Below, one piece after another: positions 1-8,053 of a stretch of 52,649 nucleotides of DNA. The stretch's first letter is position 1. Each line of letters starts with the position of its first letter. The notes below the pieces were generated by a model, which did not search any database, was not told the DNA's origin, and saw only the letters and a list, made by a program, of their open reading frames with translations. Position numbers and translations under genes: made by a program. The stretch comes from DAOUMU01 sp034409055 (GTDB taxonomy: Bacteria; Chloroflexota; Anaerolineae; 4572-78; J111), in contig DAOUMU010000081.1 in NCBI GenBank assembly GCA_034409055.1, forward strand, positions 1-52,649, in the 5' to 3' direction.

Positions 1-143
1 TATCTACCATGTCATTCTGAGCGACCACAGGGAGCGAAGAATCTCCTGTTTCAGGCTGGATTTGCCCTTGTTACCGGAGATTCCTCGTCGCTTCGCTCCT
101 CGGAATGACATGAGGGTAGGCAGTTACAAATTACCAATCTCTA
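1..143. repeat. MITE-like inverted-repeat element, copy 1 (cut by window edge)
   Basis: The left arm (ATGTCATTCTGAG, from position 9) is answered by CTCGGAATGACAT near position 110, and the right end continues through GGTAGGCAGTTAC (127) to TTACCAATCTCTA (131-143). The copy at 52503-52649 carries the matching TAGAGATTGGTAA at its left end. The interior from CATGTCATTCTGAG to CCTCGTCG matches copy 3 without a visible difference. No ORF lies inside, so it is non-autonomous if mobile. Confidence 0.75.
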
Positions 144-184
144 AAGTCACCAAACGTCTGATAGGGTATGGCTGAATAGTCACA

Positions 185-682
185 TTAAAGTAGTAATTCA
201 AGTTCTATTTCATCACGAATCGGAATGCCGTTGCTGGCCACGAACGGAATCTCCGGTTTGAGCCGGCGGGACGCCTCCACGGCATTGCGGTGCACCTGAA
301 CGAGAATAAATCCTCGTCTCTGATAGAACCGGAGCGCTTCGACATTGTCGTTTGTGGTAATTAACCAGAGCCGGGTACATCCAGCTTCACGAGCAACCCG
401 GCGGACAGCCTCGATGAGGGCACTACCGACCCCGTGCTTTTCAACCAGGCTGTTCAGGGTGACAATTTCACAGGCATCGGCTTCAATTCGGTAGGTAATC
501 AAACCTGTATTCTGTCCCCGCTGCACCGCCAAAAATCCGGGAAGCGTGTCTGCCTGGTGGAGTCGGCCACGGCTTACGACCTGACTTGACCCCCAATGTT
601 CTCGCAGTAAGGACTCCAGCCAGGGACGGTCAACCTCGGTCACCGGTTTGATCTCAAATTGCACACTCATCTCATCAACCAC
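185..682 (-). CDS. GNAT family N-acetyltransferase
   Basis: This 165-residue protein is a single GNAT fold, which moves an acetyl group from acetyl-CoA to an amine; the substrate cannot be read from sequence. The core shows the beta4-alpha3 acetyl-CoA loop (EKHGVGSALIEAVRR), then LWLITTNDNVEALRFYQRRGF, the typical motif-B end of the family. Length is normal. The start used here is a GTG with AGGA about 8-10 nt upstream; an in-frame ATG at 670 is an alternative giving MSVQFEIK. It is a single gene on the minus strand with a short AT-rich gap before the truncated gene at 732-971. Confidence 0.85.
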   Translation of the reverse strand: MVDEMSVQFEIKPVTEVDRPWLESLLREHWGSSQVVSRGRLHQADTLPGFLAVQRGQNTGLITYRIEADACEIVTLNSLVEKHGVGSALIEAVRRVAREAGCTRLWLITTNDNVEALRFYQRRGFILVQVHRNAVEASRRLKPEIPFVASNGIPIRDEIELELLL

Positions 683-731
683 ACAGAGACGATCCTAATA
701 TTAAACACTATACTATACCATATTCTAACAA

Positions 732-971
732 TCAAAAATAATGGCATCCGGCAATACGTGGGCGTCCCAGGGTTTGGCCTTTGCTTTCAGCGACGAAAAA
801 ATCGGCGGTAGAATGGCCATAAAAGGGATGCTTTTCCCGGTTCAAGACAAACTTCATATCCGAGATGAGCGGCGGTGTCCACTGTGGGTTTCCCTGATAC
901 AACTCGAAAGGAAATTGGATAAACCGCCGGACCTCTGCGGTCCGTTTGGTGTCCAGTTTCCGGATACGCAT
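732..971 (-). pseudogene. Truncated N-terminal fragment of a GNAT-like protein
   Basis: The 79-residue frame begins like the N-terminus of a large (about 370-residue) GNAT-related family: MRIRKLDT, then a FIQFPFELYQGNPQWTPP stretch and HPFYGHSTADFFVAES. After residues GQTLGR, where the family normally continues into the acetyltransferase core, the frame runs into PRIAGCHYF and stops. Neither other frame continues the homology, so the rest appears lost rather than frameshifted. It starts 10 nt behind the hydantoinase stop and probably belonged to that transcription unit. Family assignment is from memory of the N-terminal pattern. Confidence 0.6.
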
Positions 972-980
972 CAGTGCTTC

Positions 981-3044
981 TCAATCCCGGACCAGGCTGG
1001 GCCGTCCCACGGCGGTGAAGGTCAATTCCGTGCCCAGATAAATCTCACCGCCCCATTCTGGCCTGATTGGCACGATGTTATCCTCACGGACCACCTTAAG
1101 CTCAACCTGATCGGCGCCCGCCTGGCGGGCCAGCGCCTCTAATCGACCCGGTATGACCTTTTGAGCATAAGCCACTCCGGCCTCCACGGTGGCAAAATCC
1201 CGTACCCCATCGGGCAAATGAACCCGAAAAGTGGATTCGGCGGCATCCACCGGATGGATCATGACCCGCATCTGCTGGACCACACCGCCGGCCACCGCCC
1301 CTATGGCATTCGCCACCCCGGCGTGGTCAGGGATAATCAACTCGGTATGTAGTTGCCGGGAGGTACGGGGTAAGTAGGCAGTCACGGGCGCGCCGATGGC
1401 GACGACCGGCTGCTTGAGGGTTAACTGACAATCCAGAGCCGAGCTCTGAGAACCGTTCAACGCCCGGGTCAACAAGGCCGCTGCCGCCGGCTCTCGCTTC
1501 CAGTCAGGCAGGGTGGCCTCGTCGCTCAACACCTTACTAACCAGTTCCGTGGCTACCCGGTCGGATACGCCAGAGACTACCTGCTGGCAAAAATCTTCCA
1601 CCGAGAGGCCGGCCTGCGCGGCCAGCAATTCAGCCCCCAATTGTGAGGCCGTAGCATCCCAACGCTCAAAATGACCCAAGACGTGCAAGGCATCAGTCGG
1701 GGTAAAACCGGCCTGCAGCACCAACCGCCGCGCTGTCAGGTTTTCAATTCGGCGCGAGATCAAAAAGCGGTGCTGCATTTCTGCAGCCAGCGAGAGCAAT
1801 GATCGTGGTCCATTGGCCAGCAGAGCCAACAACTCTTGCTCACCCGCCGAGAGCGCATGCGTCGTCCGACGCTGGCCGGCCAAGGCAAATTGCCCCACCA
1901 AACTACCCCGGCGCTGCCCGACCAGTTGACGTTGCAATTGGCTTACCACCTGAGGATATTGGCTGGCCAACAAGCATAACGGTACCACTCGACGGGGGCC
2001 GATCACCAACCAGGCCTGGTCCGAGGTGTGATGGCCGTTCAGGGTCACCTGACTGTCACCGCCCAGGCCCACGGTATGGACATCCACGGCCTCGACCATG
2101 GTCCGCCACTGAGCGACCTGAGCCCCTTCGGGATTGACCCGAGGGCGGCCATCGACCAGTCCGGCAATATCGGTCGTCGTACCCCCCACGTCTACCACCC
2201 ATACGTCGCGACGACCGGCCAGGTGCCAGGCGCCAACCACGCTGGCCGCCGGTCCCGATAGAATCGTCTCGATGGGGCGTTGCATGGCCCATTCAGCCCG
2301 CACCAACGAGCCATCTCCTTTGACTACCATCAACGGGGCCGTAACCCCCTGTTCGTCTAACGTGTGGCGCACGGTGGCAATCAATTCTCGTAACAAGGGG
2401 ATCAGCCGGGCATTAAGGGCAGCCGTCGTCGCCCGCCGCACGGCATTGAGGCGGGTGGTCAACTCGTGGCCGCAGGTGACCGGCATCGGCAGCTCATCCA
2501 CCTGACCTTTTCGGACTGGAGAGGGCTGGGTCAACTCTTCCACCAACGCTCGCACGCGCAGTTCGTGAACCGGGTTGCGCACCCCAAAGTGACCGGAGAT
2601 GGCAAAAGCCTCCACCTGGTCGCGCCGAGCCAAAATCGCCTCTCGAGCCGCAGCCTCGTCCAGAGGCTCGAGTTCGTCTCCCAGGACATTGTGACCACCA
2701 CGCAGATAAACGACGTCTTGCGTGACCAGGTCACGCTCAAAACCATACCGCCGAATTAACTCGGGGTCGTAGCCGATGAGCAACAAGCAAACCAGCCCCC
2801 CTTGCCCTTCGACGATGGCATTGGTAGCCAAGGTGGTCGACAGGGCGACCAGTTCTACTTCAGCCGGAGACACGGCCCGGCCATTTTCGGCAAAGACCCT
2901 GGTCACCGCCTCTCCGATACCTCTAGTCAGATTGTGATGAGTGGTTAGGGCCTTGGCGTCAGCCAACACCACTCCCCGGTTGTGATCCATTAACACCGCG
3001 TCGGTATACGTACCGCCGGTATCAATGCCCAAAGCAATGGTCAT
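981..3044 (-). CDS. HyuA-type hydantoinase/oxoprolinase family protein
   Basis: This 687-residue protein is a cytoplasmic ASKHA-fold enzyme of the hydantoinase A/oxoprolinase family (COG0145), whose known members hydrolyse cyclic amides with ATP. The N-terminal phosphate loop is IDTGGTYTDAVL (residues 7-18), followed by LSTTLATNAIVEGQGG, and the second nucleotide motif is VDVGGTTTDIAGL near residue 285. Length is normal for a HyuA subunit, but no HyuB partner is present. AGGAGG stands 4 nt before the ATG. It lies 18 nt downstream of the MetH-activation-domain gene, so the two are probably one operon. That context suggests a link to corrinoid one-carbon chemistry, either ring opening of an N-methylated substrate or an ATP-dependent accessory role. 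The substrate is unknown. Confidence 0.8.
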   Translation of the reverse strand: MTIALGIDTGGTYTDAVLMDHNRGVVLADAKALTTHHNLTRGIGEAVTRVFAENGRAVSPAEVELVALSTTLATNAIVEGQGGLVCLLLIGYDPELIRRYGFERDLVTQDVVYLRGGHNVLGDELEPLDEAAAREAILARRDQVEAFAISGHFGVRNPVHELRVRALVEELTQPSPVRKGQVDELPMPVTCGHELTTRLNAVRRATTAALNARLIPLLRELIATVRHTLDEQGVTAPLMVVKGDGSLVRAEWAMQRPIETILSGPAASVVGAWHLAGRRDVWVVDVGGTTTDIAGLVDGRPRVNPEGAQVAQWRTMVEAVDVHTVGLGGDSQVTLNGHHTSDQAWLVIGPRRVVPLCLLASQYPQVVSQLQRQLVGQRRGSLVGQFALAGQRRTTHALSAGEQELLALLANGPRSLLSLAAEMQHRFLISRRIENLTARRLVLQAGFTPTDALHVLGHFERWDATASQLGAELLAAQAGLSVEDFCQQVVSGVSDRVATELVSKVLSDEATLPDWKREPAAAALLTRALNGSQSSALDCQLTLKQPVVAIGAPVTAYLPRTSRQLHTELIIPDHAGVANAIGAVAGGVVQQMRVMIHPVDAAESTFRVHLPDGVRDFATVEAGVAYAQKVIPGRLEALARQAGADQVELKVVREDNIVPIRPEWGGEIYLGTELTFTAVGRPSLVRD

Positions 3045-3062
3045 ATTACCTCCTGTGGAGAA

Positions 3063-3755
3063 CTAATTCGTTGTCAGACAATATTTTCTTTCATACAGTG
3101 ATTCATCGTACGGCGCTCTTCTACCGGGACAGTTTTCCATGGGGCATAGTTGACAACTTTCAAAGCTTTCTTCGGTCGGAAAGCGTACGCCAGAAACAGA
3201 CTTGGTGGGAATCATCAATAAACTGTCCGAAAGCTGAACACCAATGGCCTCTTTTGGATTGCCGAGAAGTGCAAACAACGGCCGTTGTTGTTGGATCGGC
3301 CAGTCTGCCAGCGAGCCGGGGCTCATCGTTGAAATGTGTCCGGGGCGATAGCGTTCCACCAGGTGGTCGTGCAGAGCCCGGATGGCCGAACGTAAAGCCA
3401 TCTCCGCGATGGCATCGGCCCAGTAATAATAAAGCATATCCTCTATTGAGCGTAACCACTCTTCTAATTCCATCCCGCACGTAGCCACAAAAGGGAACAC
3501 ACGGTGTGCCTGTTCCAAATTGACCCGAAGCACCCGGCTGGTTAAGCGTGTCCCCTCAACCACCACGTAATCATCCCCTCTGGTTTCGATTAAGGCAATC
3601 CTGTAGAGGGCCTTGGGTTTGGCAATGGCCTGGGCGTCACGCACAAGACTTTCGAGTTCATTGGCATAACTGCTGCCTGCCCGCAAACGAAGTTTTTTCA
3701 TCAGCAGGGAAAGATTCGGTTGGAACGAGATGTGGTTTAATATAACTTCTTCCAT
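3063..3755 (-). CDS. Vitamin B12-dependent methionine synthase activation-domain protein
   Basis: This is a stand-alone copy (230 residues) of the S-adenosylmethionine-binding activation domain of MetH. In MetH that domain remethylates oxidised cob(II)alamin using AdoMet and reduced flavodoxin. The diagnostic C-terminal part reads MIPTKSVSGVRFPTEE, then SCQLCPMENCPGRRAPYD, with the Arg/Tyr-containing AdoMet loop and a cluster of Cys residues. The start is supported by GGAG 8 nt upstream. Free-standing versions usually sit with corrinoid methyltransferase genes; here the corrinoid protein is about 15 kb away (18271-18918), and the direct partner is the HyuA-like gene 18 nt downstream. Likely role: keeping a corrinoid protein in its active Co(I)/methyl form. 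This is inferred. Confidence 0.85.
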   Translation of the reverse strand: MEEVILNHISFQPNLSLLMKKLRLRAGSSYANELESLVRDAQAIAKPKALYRIALIETRGDDYVVVEGTRLTSRVLRVNLEQAHRVFPFVATCGMELEEWLRSIEDMLYYYWADAIAEMALRSAIRALHDHLVERYRPGHISTMSPGSLADWPIQQQRPLFALLGNPKEAIGVQLSDSLLMIPTKSVSGVRFPTEESFESCQLCPMENCPGRRAPYDESLYERKYCLTTN

Positions 3756-4101
3756 ATTTTTTTACTCCATGAAACCTCGTTTTCTTTAATTTATTGTTTA
3801 TCATCTCGTATCTATTCCAACAACTATCGTCATTCATCGGTATCCACCGCCGCTCTTCTTCGCGGTAGTACCACCAGTCTTTATCCACTTAAAAAAACGT
3901 TTTCCATAAATATCTCCTCGACGCATTCTTACTTCAGCCCGGCGTTCAAACTCGTTCGTGCCGCCTCAATGGGTTTATAATATGGTACTGATTACAGTTC
4001 CGAGTAAAATAATGGGACAGATTATACCACTTCATCAGAGGCTGTAAAAAGTTGGGCCTGTGAGGATGAGGAAAGAACGCTATTGGAAGTTCCAAGGGGT
4101 A
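3756..4101. other. Intergenic stretch without a supported gene
   Basis: This AT-rich stretch lies between two divergent genes. On the minus strand an ATG with a good GAGGAG (about 3912) opens only an eight-codon frame (MENVFLSG) before TAA, and a separate Trp/Glu-rich frame starts from GTG at 3888. Neither can be joined by a single indel. TTTATAAT at about 3974 resembles a -10 box for the gene at 4102. I see no structured RNA. Confidence 0.4.
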
Positions 4102-4488
4102 ATGATGGAATATATTTGTACAACCTGTTGCAAAGAAAAAAGGGTGGATGAAAATCCTCTGCCGGCCATTGACAGGTATTTAAGTCCAAGAATTCAGTTT
4201 GTCTTCGCTGAGAGTCGGCGTCTCAACAAACCGTTCATTATTCTATCTGGCAAATATGGTCTTCTGGAAGCTGATGACAAAATCCCCTGGTATGACAAAA
4301 AACTAATGGCTGAGGAGGTCGATCAGTTAGTACCCACACTTGTGGCGCAACTGACACAGAAGGGGATAACCAAAATAATTTTTTGCGCCAGGCCCAGGAC
4401 CACACCTGGCTGGGAACCCTATTATGAAGCGATTGAAAGGGCTTGTGCCCAACTTGGCATACCCTTAGCATACCAACAAGTTAGGTAG
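4102..4488 (+). CDS. DUF6884/YaaA-like small protein
   Basis: The protein is about 128 residues, starting at the tandem ATGs at 4102/4105 placed just after AAGGGG. It has the pattern of DUF6884-type proteins: an N-terminal Cys/Lys segment (CTTCCKEKR), LPAIDRYLSPRI, then FIILSGKYGLLEADDKIPWYD, and a C-terminal strand KIIFCARPR. The SGKYGLL...D.IPWYD core is the recognisable part. The biochemical function of the family is not settled; relatives occur in phage and defence contexts and some resemble nucleoside-processing enzymes. It is a single gene, convergent with the nucleosidase-like gene at 4582-5259. The frame extends upstream to 4060 but without a ribosome site. Confidence 0.6.
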   Translation: MMEYICTTCCKEKRVDENPLPAIDRYLSPRIQFVFAESRRLNKPFIILSGKYGLLEADDKIPWYDKKLMAEEVDQLVPTLVAQLTQKGITKIIFCARPRTTPGWEPYYEAIERACAQLGIPLAYQQVR

Positions 4489-4508
4489 GGTAAGTTGCCA
4501 ACTTGCCC
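4488..4508. repeat. Small hairpin of the AAGTTG/CAACTT, GGGCAA-type family
   Basis: GGGTAAGTTG (4488-4497) pairs with CAACTTGCCC (4499-4508) with one G:T wobble. It begins at the stop codon of the DUF6884-like gene and resembles hairpins at 23161-23178 and 30131-30151. Confidence 0.5.
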
Positions 4509-4537
4509 GTGAACTTGGACACCGGAGCGTCCGGGCG

Positions 4538-4565
4538 TCGTTCCCACGCCGGAGCGTGGGAACGA
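4538..4565. terminator. Perfect 12-bp hairpin between convergent genes (GTTCCCA family)
   Basis: TCGTTCCCACGC (4538-4549), loop CGGA, GCGTGGGAACGA (4554-4565) is a perfect stem. It lies between the ends of two convergent genes, so it may terminate transcription from both sides. There is no long T-run. The same design with different stem bases recurs at 26538-26561. Confidence 0.5.
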
Positions 4566-4581
4566 GTTAAATCAAAAGGGT

Positions 4582-5259
4582 TTACGCTATTGAGATCCAG
4601 GCTGTAATTAAAGTGGCCACGCTGTTCATGGCCACGGCCAAGTTGGTCTCAAAGTCCGCTGGGGCGTTGTGATCGGCTGTGTCAGTCACACCCCGAATCT
4701 CGACAAAGGGCACCTGGCTAAAAGCACAGGCCCGTGCCCCGCCTGCCCCTTCCCAGGCGACCACAAGCGCGTCCGTTAATTGATGGAGCGTCTTTCTTCG
4801 TTCATCTTCGATCACATCTTCGTCGCCACTGGCGACCGGTCCGAAGTGAACTTTGAACGAGGGAGATGATAATGATGCACGTTTGAGGCCGGCGATGGCA
4901 GTTTGTGCGCCGTTAAATTTGGGCAGGGGACGCTGGTTAAACTTGTTGTTATAGTCGTGTTCCACGGTGGTGGTGGCCACCACCACATCTCCGATGGACA
5001 GGTCATCGACTAAGGCCCCAGCCGCCCCCGCGCAAATGACCAGATCCCAATCCGGGCCGGTATCCAGCAAGTGCTGCGTTTGCACCGCAAACTGGGCCTT
5101 ACCGGTACCGCCCCGGGCCAGGGTCATCCTCAGCTCAGGCAGGTGTACAATGGGCAACCTGCCAGCCACAGAAGTTTCAGTTCGATGCCCAGCCCTGGTG
5201 CAACTTTGCCGAAAGAAGTCCAGCTCTTCCTGCATTGGGGTAATGATAAGTATTTCCAT
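4582..5259 (-). CDS. Purine nucleosidase of the MTA/SAH nucleosidase (phosphorylase) family
   Basis: This 225-residue protein has the nucleoside phosphorylase/nucleosidase fold. It begins MEILIITPMQEELDFF, where Glu12 is at the catalytic position of MTA/SAH nucleosidases; then ICAGAAGALVDDLSIGDVVV, the EHDY segment, VASGDEDVI, a WEGAGGARA segment in place of the family's VEMEAAA, and EIRGVTDTADH, with the catalytic Asp in TDTAD. These fit cleavage of methylthioadenosine or S-adenosylhomocysteine, which would suit a genome with AdoMet-dependent corrinoid reactivation, but futalosine or other purine nucleosides cannot be excluded. It starts 3 nt after the stop of the upstream NHL/DUF11 gene, so it is probably cotranscribed with it. 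Confidence 0.75.
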   Translation of the reverse strand: MEILIITPMQEELDFFRQSCTRAGHRTETSVAGRLPIVHLPELRMTLARGGTGKAQFAVQTQHLLDTGPDWDLVICAGAAGALVDDLSIGDVVVATTTVEHDYNNKFNQRPLPKFNGAQTAIAGLKRASLSSPSFKVHFGPVASGDEDVIEDERRKTLHQLTDALVVAWEGAGGARACAFSQVPFVEIRGVTDTADHNAPADFETNLAVAMNSVATLITAWISIA

Positions 5260-5262
5260 ATC

Positions 5263-7368
5263 TCAATCAACCCCTTTAAGGATGACAGGGAGGTAGGAGC
5301 CCTGCATGCCGGCTTGAATTATAAAGTTTTGCGGTGTGATAACCTTACTCTTATTACCGGCTGCGTCCTGGGCCTGCAAGGTCCAGGTGTAGACGCCGAT
5401 AGGTAAGTCAATAGTGGGGGTGAAGCTAGTTTGGGTGGTGGCGATGCTGTCGGTGGTTGCTTGCAGGCTTAAACTCTCGGCCGTGCTGCTCAAGGTGAGG
5501 ATGTAGGTCAAGACCTGACCATTATCCCAAGCTGCGTACCACTCAAAAATGGGGCGAGCGGTGTCGAGGAGGACCCCCAGGGTCGGGGTGATAAGGGGCG
5601 AGCCGGTGAGCAAATCGGTAATGGGGAAGGTGGGCGATATGGTGTCGAGGAGGATGATAAGTTCTGGGTCCGATTGGGGCGTAGTGACTTCGGCACTGGT
5701 GACAGCAGCGGTGTTAATGATAATTGTACCGTTGTCCTGACCGGTGTTGACTGTTACCGGAAATGTCAGGGTAATGCCGGTGCCGGCCGTGATGGTCAGA
5801 TTGCTGGCCAGGATCGGCGGCGTGCCGGTTGTGCCGCTGGTGCCTTCTAGTGTAACCGGCCCGGCAAAGGTGAGTCCGTCGGGCAGGGTGTCGGAGATGA
5901 CGGCCTCGGTGGCCTTGTTGAGACCGCTGTTGTTAACGGTAATGGTGTAAGTAATCCGCTGGCCGGGGTTGGGCAAATTGGTATTGACAGCCTTGATCAG
6001 AGTCAGGTTGACCGGATTTATGGTAATCACTTTTGAGCCCGTTTGGGGCGTGACGACTTCGGTGCTGGTCACGGTGGCGGTGTTAGTGATGATCGTATTT
6101 GGGGCCAGACCCGTGTTGACCGTCACCGGAAAAGTCACGGTGATACGCTGACCAACGCTGATGGTCAGGCCACTGGCCAGGATCGGCGGCGAGTCTGTAA
6201 TGCCGCTACTGCCCTCCAGCTTGACCGATCCGGCCCAGGTGAGCCCATCGGGCAAGGTATCGGAGATGACGGCGTTGGTGGCCGTCACGGTGCCGTCGTT
6301 GTCAACGGTAATGGTGTAGGTAATCCGCTGGCCAGAGTGGGGGGTGTCATTATTTACGATTTTGGTCAGCATCAGCGGACGTTGTCCGAACTTTTGGACG
6401 CGGTGGTTGCTCTCCTCGACCACGTAGACGCTATTCTCATGATCAATGGCCAGGTTAGCTGGGGTGGTAAACATACCGGCGCCACTACCCGGTGAGCCCC
6501 ACGTCGTCAGAAAGTTGCCATTACTGTCAAATTTCTGGATGCGGGGGTTGATGATTCTCTCGGTCACATAAACGTTTCCCATACCATCGACGGCTATGCC
6601 GGCCGGGGAGACAAACTGGCCGTTACCGACCCCTAACGAACCCCACTTGATCAGACCGCCGCCGCTGTCAAACTTCTGGATGCGGTAGTTTCCACTATCG
6701 ACCACGTAAACGTTACCCGCACTATCGACAGCTACATCGGTCGGTCGGTTGAACTGGCCGTCACCAGCACCAAGCGAACCCCACTCGCTTAAATAGTTCC
6801 CGTCGCCGTCGAACTTCTGGAAGCGATGGTTTAATTGATCGGCCACGTAGACGTTGCCGGCACTATCGACAGCTACACCCGTCGGTTGGTTAAATTGGCC
6901 GATCCCAGTACCAGGCGAACCCCACTCTTTGTCAAAGGTACCGTTGCTATCGAACTTTTGAACACGATTGTTTAAGGTATCGACCACATAGACATTACCT
7001 GTGCTATCAACCGCTACGTCCACAGGAGAACCGGATGAATCCCACTTGGCAAGAAAGGTACCGTTACTGTCGAACTTCTGGATGCGGTTGTTACCGCTAT
7101 CGGCCACGTAGACGTTACCATGACTATCGACAGCAACGCCGGCTGGAAAACTGAATTGGCCGTCACCGCTACCAGAGCTTCCGGCCTGGCAAACCGTAGC
7201 AACCGAGCAAATTTCAAACGTTTCTGCACCGGTATTAACACCACGCCCCCACATAAAAAGGAACGTCGGCGGGCTATCAGCCCGGCTGGGTGTAGCCGTG
7301 AGTGTTAAGGTCAAGGCCAGCCCGGCCAATAAAACAGCAAATAAGAGATGTTTGACTTTTCGAGTCAT
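5263..7368 (-). CDS. Secreted NHL-repeat/DUF11 surface protein
   Basis: The true start is the ATG at 7368 with GAGGAG 8 nt upstream, giving 701 residues; the frame extends further to 7434 without a site. A Sec signal peptide (MTRKVKHLLFAVLLAGLALT, cleaved after a TPSRA-like segment) leads into six NHL repeats of the form VAVDSxGNVYVxDxxNxRxQKFD (about residues 60-330), a six-bladed propeller. Two DUF11 domains follow (each starting near GQRITYTITV), then a last Ig-like stretch. The protein ends SYLPVILKGVD, a C-terminal pattern I associate with exported Chloroflexota proteins. Likely role: extracellular or cell-surface binding. It is followed 3 nt later by the nucleosidase-like gene, an unexpected pairing. 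Confidence 0.85.
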   Translation of the reverse strand: MTRKVKHLLFAVLLAGLALTLTLTATPSRADSPPTFLFMWGRGVNTGAETFEICSVATVCQAGSSGSGDGQFSFPAGVAVDSHGNVYVADSGNNRIQKFDSNGTFLAKWDSSGSPVDVAVDSTGNVYVVDTLNNRVQKFDSNGTFDKEWGSPGTGIGQFNQPTGVAVDSAGNVYVADQLNHRFQKFDGDGNYLSEWGSLGAGDGQFNRPTDVAVDSAGNVYVVDSGNYRIQKFDSGGGLIKWGSLGVGNGQFVSPAGIAVDGMGNVYVTERIINPRIQKFDSNGNFLTTWGSPGSGAGMFTTPANLAIDHENSVYVVEESNHRVQKFGQRPLMLTKIVNNDTPHSGQRITYTITVDNDGTVTATNAVISDTLPDGLTWAGSVKLEGSSGITDSPPILASGLTISVGQRITVTFPVTVNTGLAPNTIITNTATVTSTEVVTPQTGSKVITINPVNLTLIKAVNTNLPNPGQRITYTITVNNSGLNKATEAVISDTLPDGLTFAGPVTLEGTSGTTGTPPILASNLTITAGTGITLTFPVTVNTGQDNGTIIINTAAVTSAEVTTPQSDPELIILLDTISPTFPITDLLTGSPLITPTLGVLLDTARPIFEWYAAWDNGQVLTYILTLSSTAESLSLQATTDSIATTQTSFTPTIDLPIGVYTWTLQAQDAAGNKSKVITPQNFIIQAGMQGSYLPVILKGVD

Positions 7369-7559
7369 AATACGTGCTCCTCTACCAACCACATAACGCC
7401 ACATTTTCAGGCGGTGCACGAACACAACCAACAACTACAATCAGTTTACTATACCGGATGCCACTTGTAAAGCGACGATAGCTGAATTTGAAACCAACTT
7501 GGCTGACACAACCCACCTCACAAGAAATCAAGACGGGACACTCGCCTACAAAATGATTA

Positions 7560-7949
7560 TTAGGCTGGGTTGGGTATGGCGAATATCTTCGAGACTATTC
7601 TCCAACCCTCTTCAAATCTGTACAGCAACATATAATCCGTAGAAAAATGTATGACCCCTTTGTACACATCGAGTTTCGCCACGGCTGCATATCTGGCCAC
7701 ATCTATCAACTCGACAGTGTACCGTGTTTCCACTACCCATAAATCGGGATTGTCCGCTTTCATTGTTTCGACTCTGGCCAACCATTCATCAACTGCCACT
7801 TTTTCAAGTGTGTCATCTCGCAGAACCAACATAGCAAAATCTTGATGGAATCCGCTCCTAACCAATGTCTCGTCTTGATTGCCATGGATTCCTTGAATGT
7901 AGGCTTTCTCAATCACCTGCTTGATAGCTTCTTCATTAACATTTCCCAT
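7560..7949 (-). CDS. NTF2-like/putative lumazine-binding family protein
   Basis: The start at 7949 is chosen because AGGAGG stands 9 nt upstream; the frame continues to 8060 without support. The 129-residue product is one alpha+beta cone domain: an N-terminal helix IKQVIEKAYIQGIHGNQDE, HQDFAMLVLRDD, a central strand pair VVETRYTVELIDVARYAAVAKLDVY, and the closing HFSTDYMLLYRFEEGWRIVSK. This matches the Lumazine_bd_2/SnoaL-like NTF2 superfamily, which includes small ligand-binding proteins and hydrolases. No catalytic residues can be assigned. It is divergently transcribed from the MocR regulator over a 104-bp gap and is a possible target of that regulator. Confidence 0.65.
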   Translation of the reverse strand: MGNVNEEAIKQVIEKAYIQGIHGNQDETLVRSGFHQDFAMLVLRDDTLEKVAVDEWLARVETMKADNPDLWVVETRYTVELIDVARYAAVAKLDVYKGVIHFSTDYMLLYRFEEGWRIVSKIFAIPNPA

Positions 7950-7969
7950 ATCAGAATTCCTCCTGCTAA

Positions 7970-8018
7970 TTGTAATATTTTCAAGATATCCATATAATAG
8001 CATCAGATTGGTCTGGAT
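7970..8018 (+). promoter_or_regulatory. Promoter and dyad upstream of the MocR regulator
   Basis: TTGTAA (7970-7975), a 17-nt spacer and TATAAT (7993-7998) form a strong sigma-70-type promoter. Just downstream, ATCAGA-TTGG-TCTGGAT (8002-8018) is an imperfect dyad over the likely transcription start, a plausible autoregulatory operator. It also lies upstream of the divergent NTF2-like gene. Confidence 0.6.
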
Positions 8019-8053
8019 AAAAGAGCCATTTTCGTCAAATAAGGAGTACCAAT

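Noticed and set aside
3658..3888. Small Trp/Glu-rich minus-strand frame from a GTG start
   Set aside because: It overlaps the MetH-activation gene in another frame, lacks its own ribosome site, and cannot be joined to the nearby ATG with a good site by one indel.
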